Positions 5,233 to 5,582 of a DNA stretch of 5,582 nucleotides are shown here, piece after piece. Position 1 is the stretch's first letter. Each line of letters starts with the position of its first letter. The stretch is from Planctomycetota bacterium (GTDB lineage Bacteria; Planctomycetota; UBA1135; UBA2386). The notes under the pieces were generated by a model, which was not told the DNA's origin, ran no database searches, and was given only the letters and a program-made list of their open reading frames with translations. The DNA is taken from assembly GCA_947455805.1 (NCBI GenBank), contig CANGSN010000232.1, positions 1-5,582 of the forward strand, written 5' to 3'. The position numbers and the translations under genes are program-made.

Positions 5233-5582
5233 ATGAACCTGCGTCGTGCCTTGTCCCTGTTCGCGGTCGCCGTTCCCCTGGTCGCGCAGACGCCGGCACC
5301 TGCTCAGCAAGGCGAGCAGAAGCGCGACGAGGCGCGCGTCGAGCAACGTGCCGCGCAGATGCGCGAGGGCCTCGACGCAGGGCGGTCGGTGCAGAGCCAT
5401 GTGCGCGTGGCCGTGCGACTGAAGAACGGCAACAAGCTGATCGGCGTCGTCAAGGACGGCCGTCTGGTCGAGCGCGTCGACGGCCTGCGCTTCGTCGACG
5501 CCCAAGCCAAGGACCGCGGTGCCGGCATCCGGCTGTGGTACACGTCCGGCTCGCGCAACTACGTGTTCGTGCCGTTCTCCGA
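5233..5582 (+). CDS. Small secreted protein of unknown function, N-terminal part (3' end outside window)
   Basis: An ATG at 5233 opens a frame that runs to the right edge without a stop (116 codons visible). The N-terminus is a clean signal peptide: MNLRR, then the hydrophobic core ALSLFAVAVPLVA, with likely cleavage after A18. A Gln/Glu/Arg-rich, probably helical linker follows (about 19-50). After it comes a beta-rich segment (about 54-116) with VRVAVRLKNGNKLIGVVKDG (57-76), RVDGLRFVDA (81-90) and GAGIRLWY (96-103), which reads as a small barrel-like domain. I do not recognise a named family, although similar KNGN-x-GVVK-x-GR-x-VERVDG proteins seem familiar from planctomycetes. GAGG at 5228-5231 lies only one base from the ATG, closer than an ideal ribosome-binding site. 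Coding character, signal peptide and position opposite the pilin gene support a real gene that is transcribed divergently from the pilin-like gene. Confidence 0.75.
   Translation, partial: MNLRRALSLFAVAVPLVAQTPAPAQQGEQKRDEARVEQRAAQMREGLDAGRSVQSHVRVAVRLKNGNKLIGVVKDGRLVERVDGLRFVDAQAKDRGAGIRLWYTSGSRNYVFVPFS

Noticed and set aside
3687..5234. A 515-codon minus-strand open frame overlapping the PilX-like gene in another frame.
   Set aside because: The translation is Arg/His/Asp-rich and motif-free; the 415-residue frame has a ribosome-binding site, a membrane helix and pilin-like features.
3974..5236. A 420-codon plus-strand open frame antisense to the PilX-like gene.
   Set aside because: Its composition (runs of Arg, Asp, Ala and His) is typical of antisense GC-rich shadows, with no recognisable domain.
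1..5582. Possible defence island, toxin-antitoxin pair, retron, CRISPR array or mobile element.
   Set aside because: No direct-repeat array, transposase, integrase, reverse transcriptase, nuclease or small toxin-like gene pair is visible, and no tRNA-like cloverleaf was seen.

Overview
The window is about 70% G+C. It reads as a chromosomal segment from a high-GC, Gram-negative-type bacterium, most likely a member of the Planctomycetota. This placement is inferred from protein style, with no marker gene present: a secreted FG-GAP/VCBS protein ends in a beta-rich module that I associate with that phylum, there is a Y_Y_Y-type hybrid sensor kinase, and there is a PilX-like pilin with a beta-repeat tail. 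An Acidobacteria-like origin is not excluded. I see no rRNA, tRNA, CRISPR array, insertion sequence or phage gene.

Layout from left to right: (1) positions 1-287, plus strand, the last 94 codons of a GH105/GH88-type unsaturated glycuronyl hydrolase; (2) a 79-base convergent gap with two small hairpins; (3) 367-2436, minus strand, a 689-residue secreted FG-GAP/VCBS repeat protein; (4) a 96-base divergent gap with a perfect GC-only 8-bp hairpin; (5) 2533-3837, plus strand, an open but strongly shortened hybrid histidine kinase of the propeller/Y_Y_Y/TM/HisKA/receiver type; (6) a 16-base convergent junction with a terminator-like hairpin whose loop contains the kinase stop codon; (7) 3854-5101, minus strand, a 415-residue PilX-like type IV pilin-related protein with a clear Shine-Dalgarno; (8) a 131-base divergent gap with two mutually exclusive stems; (9) from 5233 to the right edge, plus strand, the start of a small secreted protein of unknown function.

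Strand alternates at every gene, so there is no operon inside the window and each gene probably has its own promoter. Three of the four non-kinase products appear to be exported or envelope proteins: the FG-GAP protein, the pilin-like protein and the small secreted protein. The GH105 enzyme acts on pectin- or glycosaminoglycan-type oligosaccharides, but its cellular location cannot be judged from the fragment. No shared pathway is evident.

The most notable item is the kinase. It keeps recognisable segments of every part of a hybrid kinase except the ATPase domain and the first half of the receiver, joined in frame. It looks like a gene that shrank by internal in-frame deletions, or less likely a miniaturised signalling protein. 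I found no convincing new defence or mobile system.
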